From Corynebacterium riegelii (GTDB taxonomy: Bacteria > Actinomycetota > Actinomycetes > Mycobacteriales > Mycobacteriaceae), in the NCBI RefSeq assembly GCF_016728505.1, contig NZ_CP068159.1, positions 1,240,001 through 1,304,000 on the forward strand: DNA of 64,000 bases, given 5' to 3'. The position numbers and the translations under genes were made by a program. Of the stretch, positions 1 to 8,783 are shown in pieces; position 1 is the stretch's first letter; the number at the start of each line of letters is the position of its first letter. A model generated the notes under the pieces. It worked only from the letters and a program-made list of their open reading frames with translations, made no database searches and was not told where the DNA came from.

Positions 1-1559
1 CGACGACGTGAGATGAACTGCATCGCATCCGAGTTGGTCTGTTCGAACGTAGTAGTTGCAGATGGCGTGATCGAGCCTGGCAGCGCATCATCCAAGGCGC
101 CGACAATAAAAGCAGTGTGCAGGCAGCGGCCTGCGAGCGACTCTAGCGGACCGATGCGTACGAGACCGTTGTGGTGCGTCGGCTGAGGCTGCTCAAACAG
201 AGGGGCGACCGCTTCGAAAGCGCGCAATCGGGAAACTGCGCCATGTTGACGCCGCAACGTCCGCAACAGCTCATCACGGTAGATCACCTCAGCCTGGCGA
301 GCCGGGCGAAGGGTTTTCCCGGCAGCGTCGGCGAAACGGTCCGCAAATTCTGGCCAGGATGTGGCAGTCCACATCTGGGTAAGCACAGCGCTCAGGTGGT
401 GCACCCATCGAACGATGGGAGCTGCTCGCTGTTCAACCTTTTCGTTGCGGAAGGGTGCGTTCCAGTCTTCACCCGAATAAAACTGTTGCGCGGAATTTCG
501 ACTTACTGCGTCGAACGCAAACAACGACGGTACTTCTACGTCTGTTTTCTTGCGCTCCAGCGCACCGGTAGATAACAGCACCGTAAGGTCGCGACGGTTC
601 ATCTCGCTTGGGTCGAGGCGCAGTAGCGTCACGAGTGCTCGAAAATATGGCTCCTGCGACCAGACCTCTGTTGAGGGGGCCGAATATGAAATGCCAGCGT
701 CATCAAACGCCTGGGTAAGGTACGGCAGCTGGCTTTCATTGCAGTACGCCACAGCGAGTTCATGCAGGTTAGCGCCTTGGTCAACGGCTTTTGCCACGCC
801 GTGTGCAACGAACTTTGCCTCATCGGTTTCTGCTACGAGGGAAGCACGCTCGACAAAGGGCGTACATCCGTCAAACGTGACGTGGACGCTGTTCTGAGTA
901 AGCCGGTCCAAGGCCCATTCTGCACGCGCGTCGGTGCTGAGGTTTCCAACCACGATGAGGGACCGCTCACTGACATACGCAACAGCAGCGTCGACAGCCT
1001 CTGGGTAGGTGTACACCGAAGCTTTCAGCCTGGCCAAGACGCTATCGGTCATCTGGGCACTGGCCTGTGGAAGCGTGATCCCCTTGTGTAGCTCCCGCCA
1101 TGCCGGAGGAACGTTGGCCAGTTCGAACACCGCGTCCGTCATGCCTTCGAGCGTTGCAGCCGAGTTATTCAGGCGCTTGTCATGAAACACAGTGGACTGC
1201 GGAGCATCGTCGCGAAGCAGATCTGCAACCTCGTTGGCAACGTCTCGTCGCTGCAGTGGCTTACGGCCGAGCTGCCGCGCCGCTGTGTGCAGCAGATTGT
1301 CTAGTGACGTCACCTCTACGTTGGCGTACGGTGTTGGGCTGCTCGCGACCGCCGCGGTGACGTCATCGAGTGCAGTGGCAGCACACAGGACAATCACCGG
1401 TGTGAACGGGTCGGTGCCTTTCGCCTTGTCAACAGCGGAGACGATGGTCGAGTTATATTCCTCCCGGGTCAGTGGAGAGGGAGTGTCGTTCATGTTGTTT
1501 GACGGTAGTCGAGGAGCCTTGCCTCGGTGGGGCGAACTGTCGGAACTGGGTATGCCCAT
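1..1559 (-). CDS. AddB/RecB-like PD-(D/E)XK nuclease family protein, N-terminal part (cut by window edge)
   Basis: Reading the minus strand from an ATG at 1559 gives an uninterrupted frame of 519 codons that runs off the left edge. The ATG lies one base after the stop of the upstream gene, and AAAGGGG just before it serves as ribosome site; an in-frame ATG at 1493 is a weaker alternative. The protein has the look of actinobacterial AddB-like helicase/nucleases: a VIVLCAATALDDV start where a motor would have its nucleotide fold, a block reading AYCNESQLPYLTQAFDDAGI, and near the edge GRCLHTAFIVGALDDALPG, like the UvrD C-terminal strand. No Walker A motif is visible in this half. The nuclease domain would lie outside the window. 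Family placement is from pattern recognition, not a search. Confidence 0.7.
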   Translation of the reverse strand, partial: MGIPSSDSSPHRGKAPRLPSNNMNDTPSPLTREEYNSTIVSAVDKAKGTDPFTPVIVLCAATALDDVTAAVASSPTPYANVEVTSLDNLLHTAARQLGRKPLQRRDVANEVADLLRDDAPQSTVFHDKRLNNSAATLEGMTDAVFELANVPPAWRELHKGITLPQASAQMTDSVLARLKASVYTYPEAVDAAVAYVSERSLIVVGNLSTDARAEWALDRLTQNSVHVTFDGCTPFVERASLVAETDEAKFVAHGVAKAVDQGANLHELAVAYCNESQLPYLTQAFDDAGISYSAPSTEVWSQEPYFRALVTLLRLDPSEMNRRDLTVLLSTGALERKKTDVEVPSLFAFDAVSRNSAQQFYSGEDWNAPFRNEKVEQRAAPIVRWVHHLSAVLTQMWTATSWPEFADRFADAAGKTLRPARQAEVIYRDELLRTLRRQHGAVSRLRAFEAVAPLFEQPQPTHHNGLVRIGPLESLAGRCLHTAFIVGALDDALPGSITPSATTTFEQTNSDAMQFISRR

Positions 1560-1560
1560 T

Positions 1561-2490
1561 TCAGCCCCTTTCCCAGGGGAGCAGCGGGTTGACTGGTAAC
1601 TCATCAACAAGCGCCAGTGCTCCTTGAACCGAGAACTCCTCGGGACGGTCCGCGTGCTCGGTGCGATACGCGTCAACTACGTGCCGCCAGCGCAGGGGAA
1701 TTCCTTCTTCCCCGTACTTTGCGCCGAGCATTGCACCGGCGATGGCGCCGTTGGTGTCTGTGTCGCCGCCCATTCCGATGATGGCTACGAGGTCATCCTC
1801 AAAATTGGTGCCATGTACTGCGAAATAGCAGGCGATGTTGAAGGCGTAGCGCACGAAGCCAATGCTGTGGCTAGCTACGTCCTCCGGCAATGCGTCGAGG
1901 TAGGTTTCCACCTCCTTGGCAAGCGGGCTCGATGCCGCCTGGAGCGCGGCCTTTGGCTCCTCACCAGCGATGATGCGCGCAAGTGCTTCGGTGTAGATAC
2001 CGTTGATGTCCACCACGTATTCGTTCGGGTGGGTGAGCATCGCGTCTTTTTCGGCAGCAGTACGCGCGGCCGAGGGGCACTCCGCGTAGGCGATGGCAAT
2101 GGGGCTGACCCGCATGAGCGCACCGTTGGCCTTGCTTTCAACATTGAGTTCATAGGGAGGACACAGTGCTGCGACACACGTGTACCCGATGTCCGGTGGG
2201 GACGATGCGGCCCAGCGCTTGTACGACGCGCGTACGTCTTCTTCGTCGTACTTACCGCAGCGCACGATGCTGCGGGCTAGGGCCAAAGCAAGTTCAGAGT
2301 CGTCGGTTGCCTGCCCTGGCGCCACGTTGAATGGCCCACCGCCGACCATTTCACGGACCCCATCCGGATAGAGCTCGCGGATGCTTGCAGGTGTTTCAAA
2401 CTCAACTATGGCCCCAAGATTGTCGCCAATAATCTGGCCGTACATTGCACCGCGTGCGCGGCTTCGCGTGTCCTTACCCAAAACGTTCAT
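1561..2490 (-). CDS. ADP-ribosylglycohydrolase (DraG family)
   Basis: A 309-residue protein of the DraG/ARH fold, which removes ADP-ribose from proteins or other acceptors using two metal ions. The two metal-binding signatures are present: TDDSE at residues 62-66 and GGDTDTN at 241-247. The start has a strong ribosome site (AAGGAGG, 5 nt before ATG). It is the first gene of a two-gene minus-strand unit; its stop is followed after one base by the ATG of the AddB-like nuclease, which implies translational coupling. No ADP-ribosyltransferase (DarT-like or other) is seen in the window, so the substrate is unknown. Cytoplasmic: no signal peptide or membrane segment. Confidence 0.88.
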   Translation of the reverse strand: MNVLGKDTRSRARGAMYGQIIGDNLGAIVEFETPASIRELYPDGVREMVGGGPFNVAPGQATDDSELALALARSIVRCGKYDEEDVRASYKRWAASSPPDIGYTCVAALCPPYELNVESKANGALMRVSPIAIAYAECPSAARTAAEKDAMLTHPNEYVVDINGIYTEALARIIAGEEPKAALQAASSPLAKEVETYLDALPEDVASHSIGFVRYAFNIACYFAVHGTNFEDDLVAIIGMGGDTDTNGAIAGAMLGAKYGEEGIPLRWRHVVDAYRTEHADRPEEFSVQGALALVDELPVNPLLPWERG

Positions 2491-2590
2491 AAAGCCTCCT
2501 TGCTAACAACCTTCATGCTAAGGAGCGAGGGCACACTCCAGCCGAGACTTTCGAACGCGGTTTCTAAAAGATGGACACTACCTCTAATAA

Positions 2591-3319
2591 CTAGTCTTTA
2601 ATCTCCGTGGTGTGCAGCTGCTCATCCAGGTCCTCCGGCGAGAGGTTGCCGCCCTGGAACGCTGCAGTCACGGGCAGGTGGAGCTCCATGTCGGTGCCAG
2701 GGCACAGTTCAATAATGGCCTCGTCGATGGTGTAGTCGAGGACGTGGCCACCTTTCTCGTGGGCGCTATCAAGAAAATGCACATGGCACCCCGGAATGCC
2801 GATGCCTTTTGCATAGCTTGGGGTACGGAAACCACCGATGGTGCCGCTGATGTTGGTGAAGTGGTGCTCCGTGTCGTCTCCAACCGCCTCCGACATGGGG
2901 CGATAGGGCTTTTCCTGCTTTGCGACGGTACGCGTAACCACCTCAGCAAACCGACCAGTAATCCGCACAGCGTAGAAGTAGTTGCGGCTGGGCTCTAGCG
3001 AATCAACAAACTCTGAAAGTTCGGCGCGGCGCATGCCACGTGGGGCGTCGACACGAATGCGCGGCACGAAGTTGGTGACCACGGTAAACGGCGTGCGCTG
3101 ATCCAAATCCGCAATGCGCGCCTTGCCGTCGGAGGTCAGCTGGTGACACACACCGTCTAAAATCAGCATCTCCCCATCGAGCGCGTCAAAGGTGCCAAGG
3201 CCGAAGTTGCCTTTGCTCAAGATGTCGCCGATGGTCAGCTCGCCGTCATAGATACCGTCTAGCAGGGCAGTCATCAGCGAGTTCTGGAAAATTGTGTGCC
3301 GTTGGATCATCTCAGCCAT
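2591..3319 (-). CDS. alsD: Alpha-acetolactate decarboxylase
   Basis: Converts 2-acetolactate to acetoin, the committed step of the acetoin/2,3-butanediol branch. The 242-residue protein has the usual family length and shows the zinc ligands as H179-x-H181 and H192 in GCHVHFLDSAHEKGGHV. A longer frame reaches 3421, but it would run over the start of divergent purK. The ATG at 3319 sits 7 nt after a TACGAT hexamer, so the message is probably leaderless. An acetoin reductase-like gene lies 2.2 kb further on, beyond purKE. No acetolactate synthase gene is in the window; the substrate probably comes from the valine pathway enzyme. Confidence 0.9.
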   Translation of the reverse strand: MAEMIQRHTIFQNSLMTALLDGIYDGELTIGDILSKGNFGLGTFDALDGEMLILDGVCHQLTSDGKARIADLDQRTPFTVVTNFVPRIRVDAPRGMRRAELSEFVDSLEPSRNYFYAVRITGRFAEVVTRTVAKQEKPYRPMSEAVGDDTEHHFTNISGTIGGFRTPSYAKGIGIPGCHVHFLDSAHEKGGHVLDYTIDEAIIELCPGTDMELHLPVTAAFQGGNLSPEDLDEQLHTTEIKD

Positions 3320-3326
3320 GGGTTCG

Positions 3327-3332
3327 ATCGTA
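3327..3332 (-). promoter_or_regulatory. -10 element of alsD (leaderless)
   Basis: TACGAT on the minus strand, ending 7 nt before the alsD ATG. It lies back to back with the purK promoter. Confidence 0.55.
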
Positions 3333-3346
3333 CGTTGCGGGGGGAC

Positions 3347-3352
3347 TACAGT
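3347..3352 (+). promoter_or_regulatory. -10 element of purK (leaderless)
   Basis: TACAGT followed by 7 nt and then the GTG at 3360. It overlaps the divergent alsD promoter region, so the two genes may compete for polymerase. Confidence 0.55.
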
Positions 3353-3359
3353 GGTTGGG

Positions 3360-4535
3360 GTGACTAACACGTACGGGATGCCGGTAGTGGCCATTGTGGG
3401 CGACGGGCAGCTGGCCCGCATGATGCAAACGGAAGCAATTGAGCTAGGTATTGGAACCCGCCTGCTGGCGGGCAGTAACGAAGCCTCCGCAGCACAGGTG
3501 ATCGCTGATGCTCGCCTGGGTGATTACACCTCGCTGAAGGACCTGCAGGAGGCCACCGCAGGTACGGATGCGGTGACCTTTGACCATGAGCATGTGCCGA
3601 ATGAGCATTTGCAGGTGCTTATCGACGCTGACGTGAACCCCGAACCACGCCCCGCCGCACTGATCTACGCCCAGGACAAGCTGGAGCAACGCATCCGCCT
3701 GCGTGATCTGGGCGCGCCGGTGCCGGAGTTCGCAGGCATCGCCTCGGCGGATGACGCCAAGGCGTTCTGGGATTTCGTTGATGGCGCGGTGTGCCTCAAG
3801 GCCACCCGCGGGGGTTACGACGGCAAGGGCGTGTGGTTCCCGGAGACTCTAGACGAGTGCCTGGAACTGGTCGAGGAGCTGCTAGGCCGCGGCGTTCCGC
3901 TGATGGGGGAGCGCAAAGTGCCCTTTGAGCGCGAGCTTTCCGCCATGGTGGCGCGCCGCCGCTCTGGCGAGGTGGCGGCCTGGCAGGTCGCGGAGTCAAT
4001 CCAGGACGGCGGCGTGTGCCGCGTGACCATCGCACCCGCGCCGGGCATTTCCCCGGAGCTGGCCAAGCGCGCAGAGGACCTGGCGTGCCGCATTGCAACC
4101 GAGCTTGACGTGACCGGCGTGCTGGCCGTGGAGCTGTTTGAGGCCGGCGGCGAGATCTTGGTCAACGAGCTTGCTATGCGCCCGCACAACACCGGCCACT
4201 GGACGCAGAACGGGTGCGTGACCTCCCAGTTTGAGCAGCACCTGCGTGCCGTGCTGGATTGGCCGCTGGGCAGCACGACACCCACCGCACCGGTGACGGT
4301 CATGGTGAACACCCTTGGCGGGGATGCGGACCCGGAGATGCCAATGGGCCAGCGCGTGGCCGCCGTGATGGAGAAGTACCCGCAGGCCAAGATCCACCTC
4401 TACGGCAAGCAGTGGCGCCCGGGCCGCAAGATGGGCCACGTCAACGTTGTTGCCGATACGGTGGAGGTCGCACGCGCGGTGGCGGAAGACGCCGCGAATT
4501 ACATCATCAACGCGACATGGCTGGATGAGGAGTAA
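3360..4535 (+). CDS. purK: N5-carboxyaminoimidazole ribonucleotide synthase, PurK
   Basis: ATP-grasp enzyme of purine biosynthesis that carboxylates AIR to N5-CAIR. The N-terminus [15 protein letters not shown] is the characteristic PurK start, [11 protein letters not shown] is the ATP-grasp glycine loop, and [14 protein letters not shown] is the conserved C-terminal active-site block. The GTG at 3360 is preferred because a TACAGT hexamer lies 7 nt upstream and because family members begin a few residues before MPVV; ATG 3378 is the alternative. purE follows after 4 nt, so both steps of AIR-to-CAIR conversion are made from one transcript. Confidence 0.93.
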   Translation: MTNTYGMPVVAIVGDGQLARMMQTEAIELGIGTRLLAGSNEASAAQVIADARLGDYTSLKDLQEATAGTDAVTFDHEHVPNEHLQVLIDADVNPEPRPAALIYAQDKLEQRIRLRDLGAPVPEFAGIASADDAKAFWDFVDGAVCLKATRGGYDGKGVWFPETLDECLELVEELLGRGVPLMGERKVPFERELSAMVARRRSGEVAAWQVAESIQDGGVCRVTIAPAPGISPELAKRAEDLACRIATELDVTGVLAVELFEAGGEILVNELAMRPHNTGHWTQNGCVTSQFEQHLRAVLDWPLGSTTPTAPVTVMVNTLGGDADPEMPMGQRVAAVMEKYPQAKIHLYGKQWRPGRKMGHVNVVADTVEVARAVAEDAANYIINATWLDEE

Positions 4536-4539
4536 CACA

Positions 4540-5040
4540 ATGCAACCGCTCGTAGGAATCATCATGGGGTCCGACTCTGACTGGGACACCGTTTCACCCG
4601 CCGCTGAGGTGCTGGCAGAGTTCGGCGTGCCGTTTGAGGTGGGCGTGGTTTCTGCCCACCGCACGCCGGAAAAGATGCTGGCGTACGCCAAGTCCGCGCA
4701 CTCCCGCGGGCTGAAGGCCATCATCGCGTGCGCGGGCGGCGCAGCCCACCTGCCGGGCATGGTGGCCGCCGCAACGCCGCTGCCTGTCATCGGCGTACCG
4801 CGTGCGCTGGCGGATCTGGACGGGCTGGATTCCCTGCTTTCCATCGTGCAGATGCCGGGCGGCGTACCAGTAGCAACCGTATCCATCGGCGGCGCGAAGA
4901 ACGCTGGCCTGTTGGCTGTGCGCATCTTGGGTGCGGGCGATCCGGCGCTGACGGAGAAGATGGCGCAGTACCAGGAGAACATGGCCCAGGAAGTAGAGCG
5001 CAAGGACGAAGCGCTGCGGAAGCGTCTGCTGGGTGAGTAA
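4540..5040 (+). CDS. purE: N5-carboxyaminoimidazole ribonucleotide mutase, PurE
   Basis: Rearranges N5-CAIR to CAIR in purine biosynthesis. The 166-residue protein has the class I PurE signatures GSDSDWD near residue 10, SAHRTP near 42 and [10 protein letters not shown] near 70. Its ATG lies 4 nt behind the purK stop, with the end of purK (GGATGAGGAG) giving the ribosome site. The following DUF218 gene overlaps its last 8 bases. Confidence 0.96.
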   Translation: MQPLVGIIMGSDSDWDTVSPAAEVLAEFGVPFEVGVVSAHRTPEKMLAYAKSAHSRGLKAIIACAGGAAHLPGMVAAATPLPVIGVPRALADLDGLDSLLSIVQMPGGVPVATVSIGGAKNAGLLAVRILGAGDPALTEKMAQYQENMAQEVERKDEALRKRLLGE

Positions 5041-5524
5041 TAGCTCTACAAACCCGATTGTGGTGTTGGGCGCTCGTGTTGCTGACGGGCGCCCTTCGCC
5101 CATGTTGGAGTCCCGCCTGGCACGCGCGTTAGAGATTTACCACGCCAACCCGCGTCCCGTGGTGGTGACCGGCCACGGCGAGGCAGAGGTGATGGCAGGC
5201 TGGCTTGCCCACCACGGCGTTGCACACGAACACATCGTGATCGAGCCGGATGCGACCTCAACAAACGAGAACCTGGAACACTCGTGGGCACTCTTTCCCG
5301 ACGCCACGCTGCTTACCGTGGTGACCTCTGAATTCCACGTGGCGCGCACCCGCGTGTGGGCGTGGCACCTGGCAATCCCCGTTGAGGTCATCGGTGCGCC
5401 CATGCCTGCGGGCTCGCCGAAGCGGAAAGCAAAAAACTACTCGCGTGAAGTGATTGCTGTGCCGCATTCACTTGCGCGAGTAGTGTGGCGCCGCCTCATG
5501 CACAAGGCACAAGGCGGGCGCTGA
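5033..5524 (+). CDS. YdcF-like protein (DUF218/ElyC family)
   Basis: A 163-residue DUF218-domain protein. [18 protein letters not shown] is the typical first strand, [10 protein letters not shown] the second, and [12 protein letters not shown] the conserved block of this fold. Family members include ElyC and SanA, linked to envelope or vancomycin phenotypes, but those carry a membrane anchor that is missing here, so this form should be cytoplasmic. It starts with GTG inside the last codons of purE, so it belongs to the purKE transcript. The reaction is unknown. Confidence 0.82.
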   Translation: MSNSSTNPIVVLGARVADGRPSPMLESRLARALEIYHANPRPVVVTGHGEAEVMAGWLAHHGVAHEHIVIEPDATSTNENLEHSWALFPDATLLTVVTSEFHVARTRVWAWHLAIPVEVIGAPMPAGSPKRKAKNYSREVIAVPHSLARVVWRRLMHKAQGGR

Positions 5525-5532
5525 AACAGTCT

Positions 5533-6321
5533 TTAGCGGTAGACCATGCCGCCGTCGGTAAGGATGGACTGGCCAGTGATGTAATCCGAATCCTCGGAAG
5601 CGAGGAAGGACACCAGGTTGGCCACATCCTCCGGGGTCTGTGCACGACCCAGGGCGATGCTTTCAACGTTCTTCTCGTAGGTAGCACCCAGCTCTGCGCC
5701 GGTCAGCTCGTGGAAGCGGCGGTCAATGTCCACCCACATGTCGGTGCCAACGATGCCCGGGCAGTACGCGTTGACCGTGATGCCGTCGCTTGCGTACTCG
5801 CGTGCAGCAACCTGGGTCAGCGCGCGCACCGCGAACTTGGAGGCGGAGTAAGCACCCAGGATCGGGAAACCGTCGTGGCCTGCGATGGAGGAAGCGTTGA
5901 TAATCTTGCCGCCACCTCCGCGCTCCTTGAACTTGGCAGCGGCAGCCTGGATGCCCCAGACCACGCTCTTGATGTTGACGTTGAACATGGCGTCCAGCTC
6001 ATCGTCCGTAATAGCGTCGATCGGCTGCACCTGTGCAATGCCGGCGTTGTTCACGATGATGTCGAAGCTGCCGAGCTCCTTCTCAGTGCGGTCGATAGCG
6101 GCAAAGACCTCATCACGCTTGGACACGTCGGTGCCGATGGCGATGGCCTTGCGGCCCAGCTTCTCAATCTGGGAAACGGTGTCCGCGCAGTTTTCTTCCT
6201 TCAGATCAAGCACCGCGATGTCCGCGCCGTCCTGCGCAAGTCGCAGTGCGATTGCCTGGCCGATGCCTCGTGCTGCGCCGGTAACAAGGGCGACCTTGCC
6301 GTCAATGGATTTCGTTGGCAT
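5533..6321 (-). CDS. butA: Acetoin (diacetyl) reductase / 2,3-butanediol dehydrogenase, SDR family
   Basis: A 262-residue classical short-chain dehydrogenase. The NAD-binding TGAARGIG begins at residue 14, NNAG at 91-94, and the catalytic residues are Ser145, Tyr158 and Lys162 (YSASK). The order of motifs and especially [13 protein letters not shown] and [13 protein letters not shown] closely match BudC/ButA proteins, which interconvert diacetyl, acetoin and 2,3-butanediol. The frame extends upstream to 6669, but that part lacks SDR features; the ATG at 6321 has a GGAGAA ribosome site. Exact substrate is inferred from family likeness and from the nearby alsD; other hydroxy-ketone substrates are possible. 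Confidence 0.8.
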   Translation of the reverse strand: MPTKSIDGKVALVTGAARGIGQAIALRLAQDGADIAVLDLKEENCADTVSQIEKLGRKAIAIGTDVSKRDEVFAAIDRTEKELGSFDIIVNNAGIAQVQPIDAITDDELDAMFNVNIKSVVWGIQAAAAKFKERGGGGKIINASSIAGHDGFPILGAYSASKFAVRALTQVAAREYASDGITVNAYCPGIVGTDMWVDIDRRFHELTGAELGATYEKNVESIALGRAQTPEDVANLVSFLASEDSDYITGQSILTDGGMVYR

Positions 6322-6497
6322 GTAGTTCTCCTTCTCGTAGCGTTTCAAGTTCTGCGCCGAAACATCCGGCACAACCCACGGTACGGAAAGATCAGACTTT
6401 TCGCTTGGGGCTGAGTTGGGGTGACCTGGGGCTGACTTGGGGTTGAGTTGGATCAGAGCAGCGCGGAAGTCGTGGCGATGGGGAACCGCTCTGGGGT

Positions 6498-6584
6498 AAA
6501 TCCTGAATTCTTTTGGATTAGGTCCATTGGCCACCTGCGGAAACTGAATTCCTTGCCCGATTCCGGGAAACAAATTCAGGATTT
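6498..6584. repeat. Inverted repeat around AATCCTGAATT
   Basis: AAATCCTGAATT at 6498-6509 pairs with AATTCAGGATTT at 6573-6584, a 12-base match separated by 63 bases. It could be a cruciform, a processed RNA end of butA's antisense side, or the ends of a decayed small element. Confidence 0.6.
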
Positions 6585-6625
6585 GTGGCACCGCCCTGGT
6601 CCCGGTTGGCCGCCTGGTTGGTGCG

Positions 6626-6703
6626 CTGACAAATGCGACGAGGCTGTTTGCGTTTGCCCAGGTCGCCACCCTGGCACTAAGGGCGTCACGTCACATTTGT
6701 CAG
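6626..6703. repeat. 78-bp palindromic element, copy 1
   Basis: Bounded by CTGACAAATGCGAC on the left and a near-perfect inverse (GTCACATTTGTCAG) on the right, with an inner hairpin CCAGG/CCTGG. Its left 60 bases are repeated almost exactly 93 bases downstream. Confidence 0.8.
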
Positions 6704-6718
6704 AGGGGAGCCGCCCAG

Positions 6719-6796
6719 CTGACAAATCCGACGAGGCTGTTTGCGTTTGCCCAGGTCGCCACCCTGGCACTAAGGGCCCGCTGCGCGATTTGTCAG
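6719..6796. repeat. 78-bp palindromic element, copy 2
   Basis: Same length and layout as copy 1. The inner stem base next to the CTGACAAAT arm is C paired with G here, where copy 1 has G paired with C, so pairing has been kept through a double change. The right flank otherwise differs from copy 1. Confidence 0.8.
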
Positions 6797-6859
6797 GATC
6801 TCAACGGGAGGACACCCGGAACCGGCGAATGCTGGCCAGGCCAGACCAGCCCAACCCAG

Positions 6860-7681
6860 CTAGCCCTTCACACCACCTGCGGTCAGGCCGGAGACAATGC
6901 GGCGCTGGAAGAGCAGCACCATGATGATCAGCGGGATGGTAACAAGGGAGCCGGCCGCCATAATCGCTGCGTAGGGGTATTCGAAGGCGCTCGGCCCGGA
7001 GAAGCGGGCGATGGCCACGGTCACCGGCTCGGTGGACGTGTTGGAAAGCTGGCGTGCCAGCATGAACTCGTTCCACGTGGTGATGAACGCAATGATCGCG
7101 GTGGTGAAGATCGCCGGTGCCGCCAGTGGCAAAAGGATGAGGCGGAACGCTTGGCCTCTGGTCGCGCCGTCGACACGCGCGGCCTCCTCAAGCTCCCAGG
7201 GAAGCTGTTGGAAAAACGACACCAGGGTGTACACCGTCAGCGGTAGCGCGAACGAGATATTCGGGATGATCATGGCGCGGTAGGTGCCAATCCAGTTCAG
7301 GTCACCGAACAGCTGGAACAGCGGGGTCACCAGCGCAATGCCTGGGAACATGGAGGCCGCCAGGATGATGCCTGTGATGATGCCCTTGCCGGGAAACTGC
7401 ATGCGTGCCAGTGCATATGCGGTAAACACACCCACGATCACGGCCAGTGAGGTGGTGGCCAGGGAGATGATCAGGGAGTTGCCAATAGCGCCGAGGAAGT
7501 CGTTGCCTTTGGAGGTAGACATTGCGTCGCGGAAGTTGTCCAGCGTGACGTGCGTGGGCCACGGGGTGGTGTCAAAGGTGTGGCTCTTGTGGCGCAGTGC
7601 CGTGATCAGCATCCAGTAAAACGGCGCGAGCCCCCAGAACATGATGAAGATGACGCCGAGGTAGTGCCCGATTCGCTTCAT
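6860..7681 (-). CDS. tusG: Sugar ABC transporter permease, TusG/MalG type
   Basis: Inner-membrane permease of a CUT1 sugar importer, 273 residues with about six membrane segments, the first at roughly 10-30. The EAA loop that contacts the ATPase is EEAARVDGATRGQAF. It overlaps the preceding permease gene by 4 nt, so they are translated together. The set binding protein, permease, permease in this position matches the trehalose uptake system of C. glutamicum; the assignment to trehalose rests on that synteny, and maltose-type substrates cannot be excluded. Confidence 0.8.
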   Translation of the reverse strand: MKRIGHYLGVIFIMFWGLAPFYWMLITALRHKSHTFDTTPWPTHVTLDNFRDAMSTSKGNDFLGAIGNSLIISLATTSLAVIVGVFTAYALARMQFPGKGIITGIILAASMFPGIALVTPLFQLFGDLNWIGTYRAMIIPNISFALPLTVYTLVSFFQQLPWELEEAARVDGATRGQAFRLILLPLAAPAIFTTAIIAFITTWNEFMLARQLSNTSTEPVTVAIARFSGPSAFEYPYAAIMAAGSLVTIPLIIMVLLFQRRIVSGLTAGGVKG

Positions 7682-8712
7682 TGCTTTGCCTTCCTTTGAG
7701 CCTTCCTTGCTTCACGACGCTTCGCCGCACCCCCAACGTCCGCCCCCAAGAAGCGGATCATGATGAATGCCACCGCGAAGATGAGCAAGAAGATCAACGT
7801 GGACAGCGCGGAGGCTGAGTTGAAGTTGCCTTGGCGCATGTCTTCCACCACCAGCTGGGAGATCGTGGCCGTGGGCGCGTTGGAGGACGCCGAGATCATG
7901 ATCACCGGCAGGTCATACATACGCAGCGCATCAAGGGTGCGGAAGAGTATCGCCACCATCAGTGCTGGGCGCACCAGCGGCAGCGTGATGCGGGTGAACG
8001 ACTGCCAGGCGTTCGCGCCGTCCACGCGCGCTGCCTCGTAAAGATCCCGGTCAATCATCTGCAAGCCAGCGAGGATGAGCAGCGCCATAAACGGCGTGGT
8101 TTTCCACACGTCTGCGATAATCACGGCAAAGCGCGCCGCCCACGGGTCAGTGGTCCAAGCGATGTCTTTACCCAGCAGGGAGTTCACAATGCCGTTGGGG
8201 GCGAACATGAACTGCCACAACTTAGCGGTCACCGCGGTGGGAATCGCCCAGGGGATAAGCACCGCCGCACGGATCAGGCCGCGCATCTTGGACGGGCGGT
8301 TCATGATCATCGCCATGCCCATACCCAGGATGGCTTCAAGGGCCACGGTGACCACGGTGAAAAACAGCGTGATTTTTACAGCCGGCCAAAAGTCCGTTGC
8401 CAACACGCCCGGAGGGCACGCACCGACCACGCCGGAGGGGCTCATGCAGCGGTTGGTGATCCAGTACAGGTAGTTGTCTAGGCCGGCAAAGCCTCCGTCA
8501 ACAAACACACCCGTTGCTGGGTCCAGGCGGCGATTGGACTGGAACGACAGCCAGATCGCACGGACGATGGGGTAACCGATAACTACGGCCAACACGCAAA
8601 GCGCCGGAGTGACAAGACCGAACGCCTTGCCGGTGTCACTGGGCTTCTTCGCGGCGGGCGCATCGGCGCGCTTGCCCGTTGCCGGGGAATCGGGCCTAAG
8701 AGAAGTGCTCAT
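7678..8712 (-). CDS. tusF: Sugar ABC transporter permease, TusF/MalF type
   Basis: A 344-residue MalF-like permease with a hydrophilic N-terminus of about 35 residues rich in Ala, Lys and Asp, then six or more membrane segments. The EAA motif is YEAARVDGANAWQSF. A cysteine pair in the periplasmic loop (NRCMSPSGVVGACPPG) may form a disulfide. It is the first permease of the unit, separated from the binding-protein gene by 126 nt that hold competing hairpins. No ATP-binding subunit is encoded in the window. Confidence 0.8.
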   Translation of the reverse strand: MSTSLRPDSPATGKRADAPAAKKPSDTGKAFGLVTPALCVLAVVIGYPIVRAIWLSFQSNRRLDPATGVFVDGGFAGLDNYLYWITNRCMSPSGVVGACPPGVLATDFWPAVKITLFFTVVTVALEAILGMGMAMIMNRPSKMRGLIRAAVLIPWAIPTAVTAKLWQFMFAPNGIVNSLLGKDIAWTTDPWAARFAVIIADVWKTTPFMALLILAGLQMIDRDLYEAARVDGANAWQSFTRITLPLVRPALMVAILFRTLDALRMYDLPVIMISASSNAPTATISQLVVEDMRQGNFNSASALSTLIFLLIFAVAFIMIRFLGADVGGAAKRREARKAQRKAKQ

Positions 8713-8765
8713 GGACGCCTCAGATCAAAAAAATGTGCTGAAGAATTTGTGTGATTTTGGGGTCT

Positions 8766-8783
8766 AAAAACGGGCAACGCCCG
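8766..8783 (-). terminator. Attenuator-like terminator between binding protein and permeases
   Basis: On the minus strand CGGGC-GTT-GCCCG is followed at once by TTTTT. Placed between tusE and tusF, it would lower permease transcription relative to the binding protein, a common arrangement in ABC importers. Confidence 0.65.

Larger units (their letters stand above)
6322..6859. other. 538-bp non-coding region with repeats
   Basis: No convincing gene is seen between butA and the permease gene, both on the minus strand. Next to butA there are short G-rich near-repeats (CTTGGGGCTGAGTTGGGG and variants, 6409-6450). Further on come an imperfect long inverted repeat (6498-6584) and two 78-bp hairpin elements (6626-6796). 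Apparent frames here follow the repeats and show no protein features. Confidence 0.7.

Noticed and set aside
5485..6414. 309-codon plus-strand frame
   Set aside because: Antisense of the acetoin reductase gene. The SDR motifs are on the other strand and the frame has no protein features.
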